A DNA stretch of 64,000 bases from CAJGCS01 sp045589955 (lineage in GTDB: Bacteria; Bacillota_I; Bacilli_A; ML615J-28; CAG-313): NCBI GenBank assembly GCA_045589955.1, contig JAZNQD010000009.1, positions 62,001-126,000 on the forward strand, read 5' to 3'. This document shows positions 21,420 through 30,199 of this stretch, one piece after another. Numbering within the stretch: the stretch's first letter is position 1; each line of letters opens with the position of its first letter. The position numbers and the translations under genes are program-made. Under the pieces are notes generated by a model. That model worked only from the letters and a program-made list of their open reading frames with translations. It did no database searches and was not told the DNA's origin.

Positions 21420-22316
21420 ATGAGATTTATACCAAAAGTAAAAGAACCTATAGTAGAATCTGTAACGGTAACGGTAACCGAAGCAGAAGTTAATCCATTA
21501 GAAACAAATGGTGTTGATTTATCTTACGATGAACAATATAAACAGGCTATTTTAAAAGCAATAGGTAGTGAAACCTCTGCTCATGTAGAGTATGATCAAA
21601 TATTAGCCCTTGAACCACATGTCAGTACAAAATCATTAGTAGATTTATTTCACGATACATTAATAGATATTCGTGACGAAGAAATGAAGCATATCGCTCA
21701 GCTTACAACTAAAATAAGCGAAGTACCTGAAATGAAAGCTTCTTTTGAGGCTGGTGAAGAAGAAGCAGAAACTGGTGAAGACAAAGAAACCTCTAATCAA
21801 GAAGAAACAGAAGAAAACGAAAAAGAGGAAGTTAAAGAATCCGTGGAATTATTGACTGAAGCTGTACAAACAAATCGTTTATATGATACTTATACAATCT
21901 CACAAATAATTGCAGATAAGCTTGGGTTAAATGATAAACAATATGAAATTATAGAAGATATGTTTAGATATGCCGATGATGAATTAGAAGCCGGTGAAGT
22001 CGATTCATATCTTGTTAAAATTTCAGAGTACTTTAGAATTTCAGATCATAAATTAGAAGAAATTGAAAACGCAATTATTGCATCTAATGACCCAATAGCA
22101 GATAGAAAAAGTGAATTTGCTGATGACATTCAATCTGATATTTATGATATTGAAAATACTATAGAAAAAGTATCTTCTATTGCAGCCAAAGAAAAATTAT
22201 ACTCTGTAATTGAATATCTTAAAAACTTAGAGTATAATGGTGAAAAAGAAGTAGGCTGGTCAGTAAGACATTCTATGTTTGGTAGTAGAAATCCAAAGAA
22301 AAGGATTGTTGCATAA
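21420..22316 (+). CDS. protein with N-terminal ferritin-like region
   Basis: 298 residues. Residues about 35-105 show a ferritin/rubrerythrin-like pattern: SETSAHVEYDQIL and, one helix pair later, IRDEEMKHIAQL (E-x-x-E/H spacing). An acidic Glu-rich linker (about 115-150) leads to a helical C-terminal domain ending in a basic tail. It overlaps the next gene by 1 bp. A di-iron role is possible but the helical bundle could be purely structural. Confidence 0.55.
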   Translation: MRFIPKVKEPIVESVTVTVTEAEVNPLETNGVDLSYDEQYKQAILKAIGSETSAHVEYDQILALEPHVSTKSLVDLFHDTLIDIRDEEMKHIAQLTTKISEVPEMKASFEAGEEEAETGEDKETSNQEETEENEKEEVKESVELLTEAVQTNRLYDTYTISQIIADKLGLNDKQYEIIEDMFRYADDELEAGEVDSYLVKISEYFRISDHKLEEIENAIIASNDPIADRKSEFADDIQSDIYDIENTIEKVSSIAAKEKLYSVIEYLKNLEYNGEKEVGWSVRHSMFGSRNPKKRIVA

Positions 22317-22699
22317 TGTCAAAAACGAGAACTTTATTTACAGAAGCTTTGAATCCTTTAAATAAAATTGCAAATAGCATTATTAAAAAATTAAACTACA
22401 TCGAGTCAAGTTTAATCTTAGAAACACAAGATTTTGAAAAAGCTAAAGGTTATTTACATAAAACAGCATTATTTCATTCAAATTCTTATGATGAATTAAA
22501 CGAAGAACAACAAAATCTCGTTCTAGAAAAAGTATGGAATACAATTCATAAGGTATTAGGTCAAAAACCGGTTGAAGAATCTGATAATTTAGAAGAATTA
22601 GAAGCAAAAATCTATAATTTTTTGAAAACGAACGGTGGTATCTTATATCCTTTAGAATTGTCAGCGAAAAAATTAGCTCAAGCAATTAAAGAAAAATAA
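22316..22699 (+). CDS. hypothetical helical protein
   Basis: 127 residues, all-helical, coupled by overlapping stop/start (TAATG) to the ferritin-like gene. A partner or assembly factor for its neighbour is likely; no domain recognised. Confidence 0.65.
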   Translation: MSKTRTLFTEALNPLNKIANSIIKKLNYIESSLILETQDFEKAKGYLHKTALFHSNSYDELNEEQQNLVLEKVWNTIHKVLGQKPVEESDNLEELEAKIYNFLKTNGGILYPLELSAKKLAQAIKEK

Positions 22700-22705
22700 G
22701 TAGAT

Positions 22706-23614
22706 ATGACAGATTTAAAAAGGAAGACAATTACCCAGCCATGGTTACATACCAAAGAATGGGCAGATAAACAACATATAAGTTACCCAAACAATGTCCT
22801 TTCTGAAAAAGCACGTTCCTTTTTAACGTATACAATGCCAGAAAAACCATATCCTAATGATTTAAACTTAGATTTGGTATATATTTTAAAAGCAAGTGAA
22901 TCAAATCCAGATATAAGAATTTCTTTACGTTCGGTTGCTAAGTTTTGTAATTTTAGAAGAATTTGGATTGTAGGATATAAACCTTCATGGATTAAAGGTG
23001 TAAGATATATCCCAACTATTCAAAACCAAGATAAGTGGAAAAATAGTATAATCAATTATATGGCAGCGTGTAATTGTGAAGAAGTATCTGAAAACTTTAT
23101 CTTAATGAATGACGATTTCTTTGCATTAAGACCAATTTATAACTGGCGAGAAAACTTAAATGTTTGTTTAGGTAAGTTATCAGATGAAGTAAGGAAAAAC
23201 GCAAATAATCCTAAAAAATCACGCTGGAAATATGGATTTGATTATGCCGTAGATACCTTAAAAGAATTGAAATGTGAAAACGAATTCAATTACGAAACAC
23301 ATTTACCAATTATCATTAATAAAGCTAATTTTAAACAAATGATGAAACTTCCTATTATTAAAGACTTTATGGTAACAAGAAAAGTCTTACATAAGAGAAG
23401 TATATATAAGAATCTTTATCCAGATTCTGTTCTTACTAATCCTCGTAGAATTGATGATGTTAAAATTACTCTAAACCAAGACTTATCGGATGCATGGCTA
23501 AGAGAAGATTGGTTAAGTGTTTTTGACGATACAGTGGGAAATACTAGACAATATCCAAAGCTAAATCAGTTTTTAAGTAGTTTATTTTCAGAAAAATGTA
23601 AATTTGAAGTATAA
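22706..23614 (+). CDS. Stealth-like sugar-phosphate transferase
   Basis: 302 residues resembling the Stealth family of hexose-phosphotransferases. It has ISLRSVAKFCNFRRIWIVG, then SENFILMNDDFFAL, the conserved NDD(F/M)F metal/active-site segment. Stealth enzymes build phosphodiester-linked sugars on capsules. With the two GT2 genes at 16.7-18 kb it suggests glycan decoration of the particle. It is in the head operon, 6 bp after its neighbour. Confidence 0.65.
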   Translation: MTDLKRKTITQPWLHTKEWADKQHISYPNNVLSEKARSFLTYTMPEKPYPNDLNLDLVYILKASESNPDIRISLRSVAKFCNFRRIWIVGYKPSWIKGVRYIPTIQNQDKWKNSIINYMAACNCEEVSENFILMNDDFFALRPIYNWRENLNVCLGKLSDEVRKNANNPKKSRWKYGFDYAVDTLKELKCENEFNYETHLPIIINKANFKQMMKLPIIKDFMVTRKVLHKRSIYKNLYPDSVLTNPRRIDDVKITLNQDLSDAWLREDWLSVFDDTVGNTRQYPKLNQFLSSLFSEKCKFEV

Positions 23615-23734
23615 TACTTTAAGTTTAGAATATATAGCCAATAATAATCTAAATTTCAAAAAGTTCTATAAGTTAGAAGAATTTATGGGATGGTATGATA
23701 AATTAGATTAATACTTTATTATATCCTTTTCAAA

Positions 23735-23750
23735 GTTCTAATAATTAACT
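23735..23750 (+). promoter_or_regulatory. GTTCTA-type promoter of the tail sheath gene
   Basis: GTTCTAATAATTAAC, 50 nt before the sheath ATG. A weaker copy, GTTCTATAAGTTA, lies at 23663. Confidence 0.5.
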
Positions 23751-23784
23751 TTGATATTAAAAGAGAAACAAGGATTATAAAGAA

Positions 23785-25746
23785 ATGGCTAACTATAAAT
23801 TTCCGGGCGTATACGCTTCTATTAGAGATTTAAGTGGAGTTGTTGCAACTAATAGTACAACAGCTTGCGCATTCGTTGGTGAAGCGGAGTATGGTCCAGT
23901 AAACACTCCAGTTTTATTATCTACATTACAAGATTATACAGATCGTTTTGGTTCACTTAGCTCAAAATACGGTTACGCCGGATATTCATTAGCCGTTGCT
24001 GCTGATACTATCAACGAACACTATTTTGTACGTGTTGTTCCAATGGGTGATCCAGAAACTCCAGTTGAAGAACGTGTAAATGATGCTCACTGGGCAGCAG
24101 CTTTTGTACCAGTTACAGGTAATACAAAAGAGCTTCCTGCTTCTAAAGGTTATTTCTACGAAGAAGTTAAAGCTGCTCAAACTTCTCGTGATGCAGGTGC
24201 TGCTTCTGGTTTATTTGCTAAAGATGATGTAGATTCTGCGTTCTTAGTAATGGCAAATGATCCAAACAATCGTAAATTTTACATTTCATTAGCAGACAGT
24301 ACAATTAACGAAAACCGTGCATATTCAGTATTAGCACCAACTAGATTTGAACACGAGTCTGGTGATTCAGAAAGAACATTTGTTACTGTAACAGTTCCAG
24401 CCAGTGTTGTTGATGGTATCGAAGAAGGTTCAGCAATCGTAGTTTCTCGTATGTCAAACGATGTTCTCAACGGTACATTCAAAGTATATGATTGGGCATT
24501 AGATGGTCAAACTGCTACAATTACTTATATCGTTAATGAATTAGTAGATGAAACAAATGATGCAAATGCACGTGTAGGTCGTTATCCAGATAATAATCAA
24601 ACAACTTTTACCGTAAACGTAATGGAAAAAGTTGGTCGTGTAATGCAAACTCTTGAAACATTTGAATATTGTACATTATATCCAAGCCAAGATAACTATG
24701 GTAATTCAATGTTCATCGAAGACGTAATTAACGGCTCTTCAAATTACATTCAAGTATTTGTAAATAACAATTTCACAGATGAAGATCCAGATGCAGTAGT
24801 TATTCCAGCATTTGTTGAAAACTTACCTTTAACAGGTGGTAAATCTGGTAACTGGACAGATATGAATCAAAAATACACTGACTTAAATGCAGCATGGGAA
24901 AACTTCCGTGACCGTTCTCAAGTTGGCGTATCATTGTTGATGAACAGTGGTTATGTAACAAAAGAAAATGTTTCATACCAAGCAAAAATGTTAGAAATCG
25001 CTGAACATCGTCGTGACTGCTTCTGCTTGTTCGATTCTCCAATGACAGAAACTGATTACGAAGATTTGATTGACTGGAGAAAAAATATTCAGGGCTTTAA
25101 CTCATATCGTGGCGCAGTATCTGCACCTTGGGTTAAAACATATGATTCTGTTCAAGGTCGTGCAAACTTTGTAATGTGTCCATCAGCTTATGTTGCTAAA
25201 ATCATGGGTAATGGTCAACCTTGGGTTGCTCCTGCTGGTTTAAATCGTGGTGTTCTTACATCAGCAACTGTTTCACCTACAGGTTTAACACAATACTATG
25301 ACCAAACAAAAGGCGGTAACATTTACGCTGATAATCAAGTTAACTGCATTATCAAAGATCCAAGTTCTGGTTATGTAAACTGGGGTCAAAGAACATTACA
25401 AGCTAAACCTTCTGCATTAGACAGAATTAATGTAGCAAGAACAGTTATTTATATCGAAACTGTATTACGTGATGCAGCTAAATGGCACTTATTCGAAAAC
25501 AATACAGCTTACGAACGTATGCAAATTACCTTACAATTCACAAGTTTCTTAAATTCAATTTTAAGTGCTGAAGGTATTCAAAAGTTCCAAGTTGTATGTA
25601 ATGAAACAAATAATACTCCTTTAGTAATTGCCAACAATCAATTGGTAGTAGATATTTATTTGTGGCCAACATATACTGCAGAAGTTATCATTCTTAACAC
25701 AACAGTTATGGGTGCAGACACTACAGTTACCGTTACAACTGCTTAA
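23785..25746 (+). CDS. tail sheath protein (gp18-like)
   Basis: 653 residues, the normal size for T4-type contractile sheaths. It starts MANYKFPGVYASIRDLSG and continues AFVGEAEYGPVNTPVLL...DYTDRFG, the classical sheath N-terminal pattern. The C-terminal third has NVARTVIYIETVLRDAAKW and a strongly beta final domain. It polymerises around the tail tube and contracts on infection. Promoter and terminator flank it as a single unit, with high-expression codon use. Confidence 0.93.
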   Translation: MANYKFPGVYASIRDLSGVVATNSTTACAFVGEAEYGPVNTPVLLSTLQDYTDRFGSLSSKYGYAGYSLAVAADTINEHYFVRVVPMGDPETPVEERVNDAHWAAAFVPVTGNTKELPASKGYFYEEVKAAQTSRDAGAASGLFAKDDVDSAFLVMANDPNNRKFYISLADSTINENRAYSVLAPTRFEHESGDSERTFVTVTVPASVVDGIEEGSAIVVSRMSNDVLNGTFKVYDWALDGQTATITYIVNELVDETNDANARVGRYPDNNQTTFTVNVMEKVGRVMQTLETFEYCTLYPSQDNYGNSMFIEDVINGSSNYIQVFVNNNFTDEDPDAVVIPAFVENLPLTGGKSGNWTDMNQKYTDLNAAWENFRDRSQVGVSLLMNSGYVTKENVSYQAKMLEIAEHRRDCFCLFDSPMTETDYEDLIDWRKNIQGFNSYRGAVSAPWVKTYDSVQGRANFVMCPSAYVAKIMGNGQPWVAPAGLNRGVLTSATVSPTGLTQYYDQTKGGNIYADNQVNCIIKDPSSGYVNWGQRTLQAKPSALDRINVARTVIYIETVLRDAAKWHLFENNTAYERMQITLQFTSFLNSILSAEGIQKFQVVCNETNNTPLVIANNQLVVDIYLWPTYTAEVIILNTTVMGADTTVTVTTA

Positions 25747-25765
25747 TAAACAAAGCTTTAGTAAT

Positions 25766-25797
25766 AAAAGGGATCTTAGAAATAAGGTCCCTTCTTT
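25766..25797 (+). terminator. intrinsic terminator after the tail sheath
   Basis: Arms 25768-25777 and 25784-25793 (AAGGGATCTT / AAGGTCCCTT) then CTTTATT. Confidence 0.78.
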
Positions 25798-25806
25798 ATT
25801 ATATGA

Positions 25807-25823
25807 GTTCTATATACTATATG
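25807..25823 (+). promoter_or_regulatory. GTTCTA-type promoter of the first fibre operon
   Basis: GTTCTATATACTATATG, about 50 nt before the ATG at 25860, which has AAAGGAG upstream. Confidence 0.5.
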
Positions 25824-25859
25824 TAAAGCAAGGAATAGCTTAAAGGAGCAAACTAAATA

Positions 25860-26450
25860 ATGGCAAAAACAAATACACCTTGGGTTGGTACATTAGCTGA
25901 ATACGAAGCTTTAGAAATACATGATCCTAAAGTAACATATATTATTACAGATGACGTAGAAATTACAGATCTTATAAAAGACGGTGAAGTATCCGAAAAA
26001 ACAACTTTTTCTTCACGTAAAATACTATCTTTACTTAAACAAGCTCTTCCTCCTATGCCTGATGATAAAGATAGATTATTACATGCAAATGGCGAAGGTT
26101 ATGAATGGATATTAGCAGATAACTATAGAAAACACACTGATTTTTTAGCTTCACAAGCTTTTATTGGTGCAAAATCAATTAACTTAACTCTCTATGCTTC
26201 AGGAAGTGTATATGAAATGCCAGAATGTGGATATTTAGTGCTCAATAAATACGCTGAAGCAACAGGTGAAGTAATGTCTATTTGGAATAATACCAACGCT
26301 GTACTTTTAGATATAGCATATTCAAGTGTACCACATTCTATAGGTTGTTTAATTTGCCCAGTAAGTAAAGGTGATTTAATTAAAATACAATATGATTTTT
26401 CTGGCGAAACCAAAGCCTTTAAGTTTATTTATGCGAAAGGTTGTGAATAA
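25860..26450 (+). CDS. tail fibre-associated protein
   Basis: 196 residues. The N-terminal WVGTLAEYEALEIHDPKVTYII segment is the attachment-type motif seen in many phage fibre proteins. The C-terminal half is beta-rich (residues 95-195) and may be a small adhesin. Stop and start overlap with the next gene. Confidence 0.65.
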   Translation: MAKTNTPWVGTLAEYEALEIHDPKVTYIITDDVEITDLIKDGEVSEKTTFSSRKILSLLKQALPPMPDDKDRLLHANGEGYEWILADNYRKHTDFLASQAFIGAKSINLTLYASGSVYEMPECGYLVLNKYAEATGEVMSIWNNTNAVLLDIAYSSVPHSIGCLICPVSKGDLIKIQYDFSGETKAFKFIYAKGCE

Positions 26451-26755
26451 TGAGTCAATGGTTAGGATATAAAGATAGTGTAATTGTGGCAGTAGCAAAT
26501 ACACGTTATGAATTAGAAAATAGCCCATTAATAGTATTAGATAATATTGTTAAGACTGAAGACAAATATGTATTAATTAAAGGCAAATACGTATTAGAAA
26601 CAAAATCACACAACGATAAAGCAATTGCAGCCAGACTTGCAGAATACCCATCAATAGAAGACCAGTTGGATATGATTTATTGGGATAGAGTTAACAATAC
26701 CAACGTTTGGGAAAATACAATTACAAGAATCAAAAAACATTACCCTAAGGATTAA
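26450..26755 (+). CDS. tail-associated assembly-type protein
   Basis: 101 residues. The C-terminal YPSIEDQLDMIYWDRV followed by a KKHYPK ending is the XkdW/fibre-assembly-type tail found in many phage tail modules. Possibly a chaperone or short collar part for the adjacent fibres. Confidence 0.65.
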   Translation: MSQWLGYKDSVIVAVANTRYELENSPLIVLDNIVKTEDKYVLIKGKYVLETKSHNDKAIAARLAEYPSIEDQLDMIYWDRVNNTNVWENTITRIKKHYPKD

Positions 26756-26757
26756 GT

Positions 26758-27627
26758 ATGACTATTAGACAAGGTGATAAAATAGTAGCAGGTTCAGTAG
26801 TAAACCATGACTATTTGGAATTAGAAAATAAACCCGTAATCAACAATATTGTTTTACGTGGTAGTTTTACATTAGCAGATTTAGGAATACAACCAGCAGG
26901 TGATTATCTTAAGCGTGATGAATATTTATTTTATGTTAATACTTCTACAGAATCATTAGATACTTTATATAATAATCTTTTAACTGCACTTAACAAAAAT
27001 TCTTTAGATATTAAACATTTTATACACACTGTAAAAAATGAATTAGAAGACTACGCTAAAAAAGAAGACTTGTATAAAGTGAAAGAAGATTGCTCTGATT
27101 ATACTAATTTGCGCAATACACCGGATTTAAAAACCTTAGACCAATATGCAACTAAAGATCTTTTAAACGAATTCATAACAAGAGATGATTTCAATAAAGC
27201 TCTGTCTCAACTCGATTTATCAGAATATTGTAAAAAAGAAGAATTACCGAAATTACAGTCAACAACCGCCGAGTGTAATTATATAACCAAAGAACAACTA
27301 GACATAATGTTAAAGCGTTATGTATTAGAGAATGATTTTGAAGTACGCTTAGCCGATGAATTGAATAATATTTCATCTGAAGAAAACTATGTCGAATTAA
27401 ATCAAAAAAATAAAAAAAGACAAGAACGTGATGATAAATTAAACGCTGTAATTTGGCGAATAGAACGTTATGAACAACAACTTAAATTAGGAATAGAAAC
27501 CTTAGATACAGAAAAAACATATTATGGTTTATTGCAATATGTTCAGTATTTACGCGATATTCCTCAACAAGATGCTTTTCCAAATATAAACATTTTAACT
27601 TTTGAAGAATACTTAACAACTATCTAA
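26758..27627 (+). CDS. tail fibre or coiled-coil tail protein
   Basis: 289 residues. The N-terminal module (DYLELENKPVINNI...LADLGIQPAGDY) is the same 'linker repeat' that recurs in the minus-strand fibre genes. It is followed by long charged helices likely forming a trimeric coiled coil. It joins the 25860-28520 fibre operon. Confidence 0.7.
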   Translation: MTIRQGDKIVAGSVVNHDYLELENKPVINNIVLRGSFTLADLGIQPAGDYLKRDEYLFYVNTSTESLDTLYNNLLTALNKNSLDIKHFIHTVKNELEDYAKKEDLYKVKEDCSDYTNLRNTPDLKTLDQYATKDLLNEFITRDDFNKALSQLDLSEYCKKEELPKLQSTTAECNYITKEQLDIMLKRYVLENDFEVRLADELNNISSEENYVELNQKNKKRQERDDKLNAVIWRIERYEQQLKLGIETLDTEKTYYGLLQYVQYLRDIPQQDAFPNINILTFEEYLTTI

Positions 27628-27638
27628 GAGAAATAATC

Positions 27639-28520
27639 ATGGCAATTAGAATTTTACACAGTGTTTTACCACCAGCCACTGACGATAAAAAAGGTGGTAT
27701 TATAGTAGGTAACGATTTAGATGTAACGGCTGATGGAACTTTAACAATTGGTGGTGTTATTTCTGAAATATCTGGTAAAGGTGGATCTTGGTTATACACA
27801 GATGGTACTAAACTAGAATGGAAAGCTTTACCTGGAACCATTGCTGTTGATAGACTTAATACAGCCTTAGTCACAAGTACCTATTTAAAAGGAAGTCAAG
27901 GCGAGGCAATATTAAACAGTTTGGCTTCAAGTGGTACATATGTTGCATTTTCTAAATATAACTCTACAAATGGTAAATTTACTATAGCTGGCCATCAAAA
28001 TAAAGTACAATTACATTATATGGCTAATACTACAATTGATGCGGGAACCAATGCTCCTACTAAAACTGTAACCTTCTTAGACGAATCTGGTAATTCTTCA
28101 TTTCCAGGTACAATTACTGCGCCATTATTAAGTGGTACTGCTACAGCTGCTCGTTACGCTGATTTGGCAGAAAAATATATTGCTGATAAAAAATATCCAA
28201 TTGGTACATTGGTTTGTTTTGGTGGTGAAAAAGAAATAACTGAAGCAACTAAAACTGTAAACGGTGTAGTTTCTGAAAAGCCGGGTTTTATTCTCAATTC
28301 TGAATCAAAAGGCTTACCTGTTGCTCTAGCTGGTAAAGTAAAAATTCGTACAATAGGTAAAGTAAATAAATTCGATAAACTAGTATTAAGTAATACACCC
28401 GGTGTAGCTCGTGCACGTAAATGGTATGACCTATTCAAAAAGACTATTGCAATAGCTCTAGAAACAAATGCCGCAGAAGCTCAAAAATTGGTCTGTGGTG
28501 TAACGAAATTTGTTTTGTAA
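27639..28520 (+). CDS. tail fibre protein
   Basis: 293 residues. An N-terminal VLPPATDDKKGGIIVGNDL repeat is followed by a beta-rich middle. The C-terminal module begins ARYADLAEKYIADKKYPIGT, the same as found at the ends of T4-like fibre and virion lectin proteins. It is probably a receptor-binding or tip protein. Last gene of the plus-strand block. Confidence 0.75.
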   Translation: MAIRILHSVLPPATDDKKGGIIVGNDLDVTADGTLTIGGVISEISGKGGSWLYTDGTKLEWKALPGTIAVDRLNTALVTSTYLKGSQGEAILNSLASSGTYVAFSKYNSTNGKFTIAGHQNKVQLHYMANTTIDAGTNAPTKTVTFLDESGNSSFPGTITAPLLSGTATAARYADLAEKYIADKKYPIGTLVCFGGEKEITEATKTVNGVVSEKPGFILNSESKGLPVALAGKVKIRTIGKVNKFDKLVLSNTPGVARARKWYDLFKKTIAIALETNAAEAQKLVCGVTKFVL

Positions 28521-28540
28521 GGGTTTCTTTAGTAATAAAC

Positions 28541-28578
28541 AAAAAAGGCTCTATATGGCTAAAAAACAGGGCCTTTAT
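28541..28578. terminator. bidirectional terminator between convergent operons
   Basis: Arms AAAGGCTC (28544-28551) and GGGCCTTT (28569-28576) with A/T runs outside on both strands. It separates the plus-strand fibre operon from the minus-strand lysis cassette. Confidence 0.7.
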
Positions 28579-28598
28579 CTATATATAAATTTACAGTA

Positions 28599-28844
28599 TT
28601 ATTTTTTACCTTGAATTAATTCATTAGTAACTTTATTTTGAATTTTTTCTGCTTTATCTTGTGTTTGATAGCATAAAATAATTTGAGTAAAAGTTTTATC
28701 GCCTTCTAAGCAATTATAATTATAATCTGTTTGAATGAAATTATTTGTTGAAATAACAGTAGTTTTTGTTGCACAACCACTTATACACGAAAAGGCAAAT
28801 AAAAAAAGAACAGCTATTAATAAATATTTACAAAATGTTTTCAT
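28599..28844 (-). CDS. Rz1-like outer-membrane lipoprotein (o-spanin)
   Basis: 81 residues. A lysine-containing hydrophobic signal is followed by a lipobox-like FSCISGC, cysteine about residue 26. The mature part is short and polar. It overlaps the Rz-like gene by 4 bp. As the outer-membrane half of a spanin it would fuse outer and inner membranes at the last step of lysis. This is strong evidence for a Gram-negative-type host envelope. Confidence 0.75.
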   Translation of the reverse strand: MKTFCKYLLIAVLFLFAFSCISGCATKTTVISTNNFIQTDYNYNCLEGDKTFTQIILCYQTQDKAEKIQNKVTNELIQGKK

Positions 28845-29149
28845 TGTGCATTCTTTCTTAAATATTTTAATAAATCAGCTGATGGTTTTGAATCACCACA
28901 AGAATCTTTTGGAATATTCTTTAACTTATCAGTATATTCTTTCTCTAGCTCTTTAATTTTTAAATCTTTTTGCTCAATAAAAGTTACTAATTTTTTATTA
29001 TCTTGTTGTAAAGTAGCTATATTATCATTGGCTACACGTAAAGCATCTTTAGCTACTTTTAAATCATTACTAGCACTACGCCATAATCCAAAAAAGATAA
29101 TCATGGCTAAAACTAAGCAGAAAAAGGTAATGATTAATGGTTTATTCAT
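28841..29149 (-). CDS. Rz-like inner-membrane spanin
   Basis: 102 residues. An N-terminal transmembrane segment (about 5-24) is followed by a continuous coiled coil (about 28-75) and a short polar tail. This is the i-spanin plan, paired with the lipoprotein gene downstream. Its start overlaps the holin gene by 8 bp. Confidence 0.75.
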   Translation of the reverse strand: MNKPLIITFFCLVLAMIIFFGLWRSASNDLKVAKDALRVANDNIATLQQDNKKLVTFIEQKDLKIKELEKEYTDKLKNIPKDSCGDSKPSADLLKYLRKNAQ

Positions 29150-29462
29150 CTTTATTACTTTTATCGATTGCTTTACCTATTACTGTTTTTAATACATCGA
29201 AACAGAAATCAAGAAACGCTATGCCTGCAACACCAGATACACCTGCACAAGCCATAATCCAATTTTTATGGTCAAAATCCGGTGCAAATAATCCAATTAT
29301 AATACCACAGAAACCTGAAATGAAAATATTCTTAAAAAAGCGTTTCCATTCAAATTCTTCTTCTTTTTTAGAAAGCTCTTTTGCTGTACCACCTAGCAAT
29401 GCTAATATAAAACAAAGAAAAACTGTCAGCGTCTCTGGATATTTGGCGCCACTATCTTCCAT
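29142..29462 (-). CDS. holin, three-segment (LydA-like) type
   Basis: 106 residues with three hydrophobic stretches at about 12-28, 45-62 and 68-90, and a charged C-terminus (GKAIDKSNKDE). The layout (GTAKELSKKEEEFEWKRFFKNIFISGFCGIIIGLF) resembles LydA/phage-holin-family 3 proteins. It would set lysis time by permeabilising the inner membrane. GGAG precedes the start. It sits directly upstream of the spanins; no endolysin is in this cassette. Confidence 0.75.
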   Translation of the reverse strand: MEDSGAKYPETLTVFLCFILALLGGTAKELSKKEEEFEWKRFFKNIFISGFCGIIIGLFAPDFDHKNWIMACAGVSGVAGIAFLDFCFDVLKTVIGKAIDKSNKDE

Positions 29463-29480
29463 TTAAACTTCTCCAAATTT

Positions 29481-30104
29481 TTATTTGTCATCATTTGTAT
29501 TAAATTGACATAAATATCTCATGTGTTTAGCATATGCTACGATTACCCAATTACAGATTGCTGTAAATAACAACAATAATCCGACTGCAAAATACAACTC
29601 TTTTTCTTCAGCTGTTTTAGGGTAATTATGTACGCCAATTAAAAGAATATAATCTTTACCGTCTGTTTTCATATGGCGGTATTGAAATTCCAATTTAGTT
29701 CCAGGCACTAATTCGTGGGTAAAATGTCCTACCTTTCTTTCATTCATTTTTTGTTTAAAATTTTCTTGTTCAAAAGGTGGATCTACTTTATAAATAGAAT
29801 ATAAACAATTTTTAGTATGTCGTCTATCTGGTAGTAAGTTAAAGTTTTTATCTAAAAGGTATAAATTATTATCTTCAAATCTATCGATGATATCTAAATA
29901 TGTATACAATGTATCTTTTTTCTGTATAAAATGCGCGAATTCACTTATAGTATCGCGCTCATCGATTTGTCTTTTTAGTAAAGATTCATCTATTCTTTCG
30001 AATAAATTTATAAAATACATGCATAAAACTGCTGATAATAATACTGGAATTAACCAAACCGCCCTTTTTATGTAACTTTTCGTACTTTCAAAATAGTTTG
30101 ACAT
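29481..30104 (-). CDS. two-TM membrane protein with periplasmic Cache-like region
   Basis: 207 residues. One transmembrane helix lies at about 14-32 and another at about 168-190, enclosing a ~130-residue outer domain. That domain contains NNLYLLDKNFNLLPDRR and a C-terminal ILLIGVHNY strand, reminiscent of Cache/PAS-type periplasmic sensors. It is the first gene of the lysis cassette, so it may act as an antiholin or environment-sensing lysis regulator. It has no kinase or other cytoplasmic output domain. Function is inferred. Confidence 0.55.
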   Translation of the reverse strand: MSNYFESTKSYIKRAVWLIPVLLSAVLCMYFINLFERIDESLLKRQIDERDTISEFAHFIQKKDTLYTYLDIIDRFEDNNLYLLDKNFNLLPDRRHTKNCLYSIYKVDPPFEQENFKQKMNERKVGHFTHELVPGTKLEFQYRHMKTDGKDYILLIGVHNYPKTAEEKELYFAVGLLLLFTAICNWVIVAYAKHMRYLCQFNTNDDK

Positions 30105-30111
30105 AATAAAA

Positions 30112-30160
30112 ATTCCCTAAATTAGCCTATTATTATTGTAATAGAACTTGTTTAGGGAAT
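30112..30160 (-). promoter_or_regulatory. promoter inside a hairpin that can mask the lysis-cassette ribosome-binding site
   Basis: Arms 30112-30121 (ATTCCCTAAA) and 30151-30160 (TTTAGGGAAT) form a perfect 10-bp stem. The 29-nt loop contains GTTCTATTACAA (30142-30147 core). The ribosome-binding site of the 30104 gene (TTTAGGGA) is the 3' arm. RNA from upstream genes would fold the site away; RNA started in the loop lacks the 5' arm. T4 gene e is a known precedent for this arrangement. Confidence 0.65.
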
Positions 30161-30199
30161 GACTATGTGAAATATATAAATTATATTTACATGCTATTA

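Noticed and set aside
23589..23711. Open frame after the Stealth-like gene, out of frame with it, encoding a possible C-terminal extension
   Set aside because: The main protein already ends with a normal Stealth-type tail. The extra frame has no good start, so chance is more likely than a frameshift.
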